A model generated the notes under the pieces. It worked only from the letters and a program-made list of their open reading frames with translations, had not been told where the DNA came from and made no database searches. A stretch of DNA of 64,000 nt from Aaosphaeria pasadenensis (lineage: Eukaryota > Ascomycota > Dothideomycetes > Pleosporales), in NCBI GenBank assembly GCA_022813625.1, contig JAKLMB010000005.1:248001-312000 (forward strand), written 5' to 3'. Below, in pieces: positions 59,883 to 64,000 of the stretch (positions are counted from its first letter, which is position 1; every line of letters begins with the position of its first letter). Both the position numbers and the translations under genes were made by a program.

Positions 59883-61498
59883 ATGGCGGAAACAACTACG
59901 AATGGTACGAATGGTGCCGCTGCGCCCAAGAAGCAGATTCTCATCAATGCGTTCGATATGTCAACCGTCGGGCACTTGTCTCCCGGGCAGTGGAAGGTTT
60001 GTATGAGTCTATCACCGCCATCGATGCTGTCTGACAAGAGGATTTAGAACCCCAATGACCGATCGGCTACAAAGAGGAAACTCAAATACTGGATCGATCT
60101 AGCTAAGCTCCTAGAGCGAGGAGGAATCAATGCGCTTTTCCTTGCAGACACATACGGAGGGTACGACACATATGAGAACAGCCTCGACAACTGTATCCGA
60201 AGGGCGGCACAATGGCCAATGACTGACCCGACTATTGTAAGTTACATTGACACTTCCTTTCTTGGGGGACAATACTGATTGAGTGACAGCCAATTTCTGC
60301 CATGGCTGCAGTGACTAAGAACCTTGGATTCGCCATCACCGCATCGACCTCTTTTGAACCTCCATTTCTTTTGGCAAAACGCTTCAGTACGTTGGACCAC
60401 TTGACTGATGGTCGCATTGGCTGGAACATCGTCACTTCGTGGAAGAAAGCAGCGTTCAAGGCCATCGGTCTTGACACTCCCATTGAACACGATCAGCGTT
60501 ATGAGCAGGCAGATGAGTATTTGCGAGTTCTCTATAAGTAAACTGATCCTCATGACATCCCATCTATCTCGTGTATTAACCATTACTAACCAATTCTTAG
60601 ACTCTGGGAAGGCTCGTGGTCCGACGACGCCATAACTGAAAACATCGAAAAAGATGAATACATCGACCCCGATCGGATCCGCACCATCAAGCATTCCGGA
60701 AAGTTCTTCAACATCGAGTCCCGCCACATTGTCGACCCGTCTCCCCAGCGCACTCCACTTCTTTTCCAGGCCGGCACATCAGCAGCCGGCTCAGAGTTCG
60801 CCGCCACCCACGCAGAAGCCATTTTCGTCTCCTCGCATTCCCCACAGGTACTCCGCCCCAAGATCGACAAGATCCGCGAGCTGGCGAAGAGCAAAGGTCG
60901 CGACCCCAACAGTGTCAAGTTCTTCTCCACATTCACTCCCATCATCGGTCGGACGCAGGAGGAGGCGGACGCGAAGCACAAAGAGCTTTTGAAGTACGTG
61001 TCGACGATTGGAGGATTGGTTCTCGTGTCGGGATGGTCGGGCATCGACCTCAGCCAGTACGACCCGGATCATGAGCTCACGGAAAAAGACCTGACAACCG
61101 ATCATCGTGTGCGATCTTTGCTTGACGCATTTACTGTTACGTCGCCCGATATCCCGAAGTGGACACCCCGCGTCATCGCAGAGAAAGCATCCATCGGCGG
61201 TCTTGGACCTGTGGCCATCGGCACGCCGGAGAAGGTTGCGGATGAGCTTGAGAGGTGGGTTAAGGAGGCAGACGTCGATGGTTTCAATATCGGCTATGTT
61301 ACCACGCCGGGTTCCTTCGAGGACGTCGTCGACCTTTTGATCCCCGAATTGAGGAGGAGGGGCATTTACCCTCAGCCTGAAGATATCGACGGATTGACAA
61401 CGAGAGAGAAGGTTTATGGAAAGGGCCAGAAGGGATTAAGAGATGACCACGAGGGCAGCAAATATAAGTACGACGTCTATGATGAGAATCGCCCCTAG
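59883..61498 (+). CDS. FMN-dependent monooxygenase, NtaA/SnaA/DszA type (second copy)
   Basis: Exons are 59883-59996, 60048-60236, 60290-60537 and 60601-61498, with introns of 51, 53 and 63 nt; the last has a perfect TACTAAC branch site. The product is 482 residues. Family blocks in order are ILINAFDMSTVGHLSPGQWK, NPNDRS, LAKLLERGGINALFLADTYG, YDTYENSLDNCIRRAAQWP, FSTLDHLTDGRIGWNIVTSW, HDQRYEQADEYLRVLYKLWE, SPQRTPLLFQAGTS, AIFVSSHSPQVLR and VDGFNIGYVTTPGSFEDVVD. The reaction and FMNH2 need are as for the first copy. No intron position matches the first copy, so the two are old, not recent, duplicates. Confidence 0.93.
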
Positions 61499-62675
61499 GC
61501 ATATCACATAGCGTTATCAACCAAGACTTACTTTAAAAGTCTCTACCCACAGATACTCTTCAAATGAAACCGATACCAAAGTAACCTCCTTTCTCAATGA
61601 GTTCACAATAAGCTTGAAACCTTTCCATGGTCAAAGAGATTCTAACAAGAAATCAGTGTCTCAAATACAATTCAGTCGAGGTGCACTCTTATCCGTGTTT
61701 ACGCAAATGACACTTCGTTTTAGAAAAGTCACCAGCCACATGTGATTCCGTGGCAAGGTTTGGAGTACACTGATAAGTGAGAGTGTGGCAAAATCTCGTT
61801 CAATGCAGCGAACGAGAACGTTCCAGTCTTCGTAAAATGCAATTAGGTACGAAACTGATGGATCGACATCATGTACAATGTTCAGAATGACCCATGGAGT
61901 GGAGAGGAAAGGAGAAGGAAGCATAAATTGAATATGATAACTTAGGGTCAAGTTCAGTTTTCGTGCATTCCTCCACCTTTTTCTTGCAAAATACTGCCCT
62001 TTCTTATTTGAGACTGGAGCATTCATCGCAAATGAAAGATAAGTATTATGTAGGCAGCTTCGTATTATGGGCTATTTTCCAGAATTTCTGTAGAGGCCTG
62101 TAAAGTTCTTCCTGATACACTAGTTATACATGTGACTTAATTGTTGATATTTGTTTACAAAGCATACAGGGCGACACGATTGTTCTGGATGAATTCAATG
62201 ATCAATTATGTGATACGTGCTTGACTAGGCTCTCCATTATCACCTCTGAGAGACAGTTGTTAAAATACTAGTAAGAGGACCCAAGAGAGGCGGTACTGCT
62301 TCGCAATACGGAATTTGACCAAGAACATACAATTTTAGCAGATATCATTAACTGACCATGAGCAGAGAGATAGTGTTCACCTGCTGAAGCCGCGCATCGT
62401 CTAGAGTCAGGGCTCTCTGCATTATCCGAACCTTTTGAAGATCATTCGGGTATTGTCACGCCAGAATCCAGATTGGGGCTGCCGGATGAGATCCGGCCGA
62501 GATAGGCGTTGGGTTACCGCTAGTTTATCTTTCCCAAGAGAAGCAATGATAACGACACTATTGCGATGCGCTCGAGTAACAATGGGATGATAAGAAAGAA
62601 GTCGATTTATATGAGACTCCGAATGGTTGAAAAGTGATATTCTATACTCGTTCGCTTTGCAGCATTGCCATCAAG
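61499..62675. other. Intergenic region upstream of the anion transporter
   Basis: AT-leaning sequence holds the 3' flank of the second FMN monooxygenase and the promoter of the DAL5-type transporter. A minus-strand frame of 121 codons (61661-62026) has no recognisable features and I do not call it a gene. Confidence 0.45.
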
Positions 62676-64000
62676 ATGGATGCAAGACTTACCGAGACCT
62701 CGAACGACAAGAAGCATCCTAGCCTCGAGATGGAGCAAATTGATCCCGATCGCAAAACACCAGACGACATTGCACCAGGGGAAGTTACGGACTCTGAGGA
62801 GTTTTCAGATGCGTACTATCGAAGGTTGCTTTGGAAGATCGATCTTTGGCTTCTGCCACTGATGTGGGTCTGCTATGGCACGCAACAAACCGACAAGACC
62901 TCTCTAAGCGTCCAAGCTGTATTCGGCATTCGCGAAGATACAGGACTTGTTGGTGAGCAGTTCAACTGGCTGAGCACCGTTTTTTACCTTACATACTTGG
63001 TCTGCGAAGCACCAGGCAACTGGTTGATGCAGAAATGTCACACGGGCAAGTTCTTGTCCATTGTGATGGTGCTTTGGGGTGTCATCGTTCTATGCATCGC
63101 ATTTGCTAAGAACTTTACACACCTCATGGTTCTACGCGCAATCCAGGGAGCGCTCGAATGCACGATCTCTCCGACCTTCATGCTTATGACGGGTGCTTGG
63201 TACACCTCTCAAGAGCATACAATCCGATCCCTTATCTGGGGCACCTCAAATGCTGGAATGAATATTCTAGCCGGTTTGAGTATGTATGGTATTGGTCTCC
63301 ATGCAGAGAAGCATCCTGGCGGTGTAGCAGCTGTATGTTATTACCTTATCCAAGGATCAGTGCCAATTCTAATTGACTATGCAGTGGAAAGGCATTTCCT
63401 TCCTTCTTGGAGCCTTGACTATCACCTGCGGTATTCTCGTCTGGTTCATTCTCGGGACGCCCCGTGAGGTCCGATGGTTGAGCGAAGAGGAGAAGAGGGC
63501 TGCAATCGCACGAGTGACCGCAAACCAGACAGGGTCCGATCGCGAGAAGAGATCCGAGTTCAAGTGGGATCAAGTCTGGATCGCTTTCAAAGGTACCTTA
63601 TTTCCAAGCACGCATAAGTATTTGAGGCGAATTCTCTTCGATACTGACTTTTCTTTTGCACAGACCCACAAACCTACTTTTTCTTCTTCATAACAATCAT
63701 CAACGCTCTTCCCAACGGTGCCAACACGACCTTCTCGAAACTAATCTGGAAATCTTTTGGCTTCACTCCCCTCGAAACACTGCTCAAAGGATCCACACCA
63801 TACTACTGCGTTAGCATTTGCTGGTTTCTTGTTGTAGGATATATCACATTGAAACGATCGAATCTGAGATGTGAGTTCAGACGCCATAAGCTTGATCTTC
63901 ACCTGATCTAATTGTTGTAGTCTTAATGATGATGTTTTCTCTCGTGCCAGCCTTCTCTGGTATGATGGCTCTAGCATTCCTACCACAGAATAGCATGAAA
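62676..64000 (+). CDS. MFS anion:cation symporter, DAL5/allantoate permease family (partial)
   Basis: Exons are 62676-63332, 63385-63592, 63664-63870 and 63921 onward, with introns of 52, 71 and 50 nt. The window edge cuts the gene after 384 codons, so the C-terminal helices are missing. The start ATG at 62676 gives MDARLTETSN; the longer open frame upstream has no ATG. A 50-residue acidic N-terminus leads into LLWKIDLWLLPLMWVCYGTQ and QTDKTSLSVQAVFGI, the first helix and loop signature of the DAL5/TNA1/SEO1 group, which imports allantoate, nicotinate, pantothenate or other organic anions. Later family marks are VLRAIQGALECTISPTFMLM and WYTSQEHTIRSLIWGTSNA. It follows the second FMN monooxygenase in the same direction, which suggests that it imports that enzyme's substrate. 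Confidence 0.9.

Noticed and set aside
61661..62026. 121-codon minus-strand frame
   Set aside because: There is no recognisable motif or splice partner, it lies in AT-leaning spacer, and it is probably a chance frame.

Overview
The window is nuclear DNA of a filamentous ascomycete (Pezizomycotina). The evidence is the gene families (GH13 secreted alpha-amylase, PX-PH phospholipase D, fungal-type transcription factor, DUF3638 giant protein, DHA1 and DAL5-type transporters) and many short introns, mostly 46-102 nt, with GTRNGT donors, CTAAC-like branch sites and YAG acceptors. No rRNA, tRNA, CRISPR array or intact transposon was recognised. The class cannot be fixed from sequence alone; a Dothideomycete is a guess.

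Layout, left part (0.5-20.7 kb): a large disordered, basic, AT-hook-like protein (549-4931, splice structure uncertain near an in-frame stop); an alpha/beta hydrolase (minus); the phospholipase D Spo14/PLD1 homologue (plus, 5.7 kb); a three-exon secreted alpha-amylase (minus); a Trp-rich orphan (minus); and an aldehyde dehydrogenase (plus).

Middle part (20.7-46.6 kb): a six-exon gene that joins a SAM domain, an HMG box and the regulatory region of fungal transcription factors; a 4.2-kb gene-free stretch with low-complexity repeats; a three-exon orphan; a four-exon DHA1-type drug transporter; a 3-kb AT-leaning gene-poor stretch; and a four-exon gene for a giant protein of about 3,199 residues (DUF6606-DUF3638-DUF3645) with helicase-like motifs.

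Right part (47-64 kb): a small possibly frameshifted gene, then a run of catabolic-looking genes. These are two FMN-dependent NtaA/DszA-type monooxygenases (48394-50196 minus and 59883-61498 plus), a zinc-less MDR oxidoreductase, an UNC-93-like MFS protein, a Baeyer-Villiger/FMO-type flavoprotein and a DAL5-family anion transporter cut by the window edge. Uptake, flavin oxygenation and reduction genes lie together without housekeeping genes between them, so I infer a scavenging or degradation cluster for a sulfonate-, amino-carboxylate- or ketone-type substrate. Exon structures were assembled by hand from splice signals and frame continuity; every total given divides by three.
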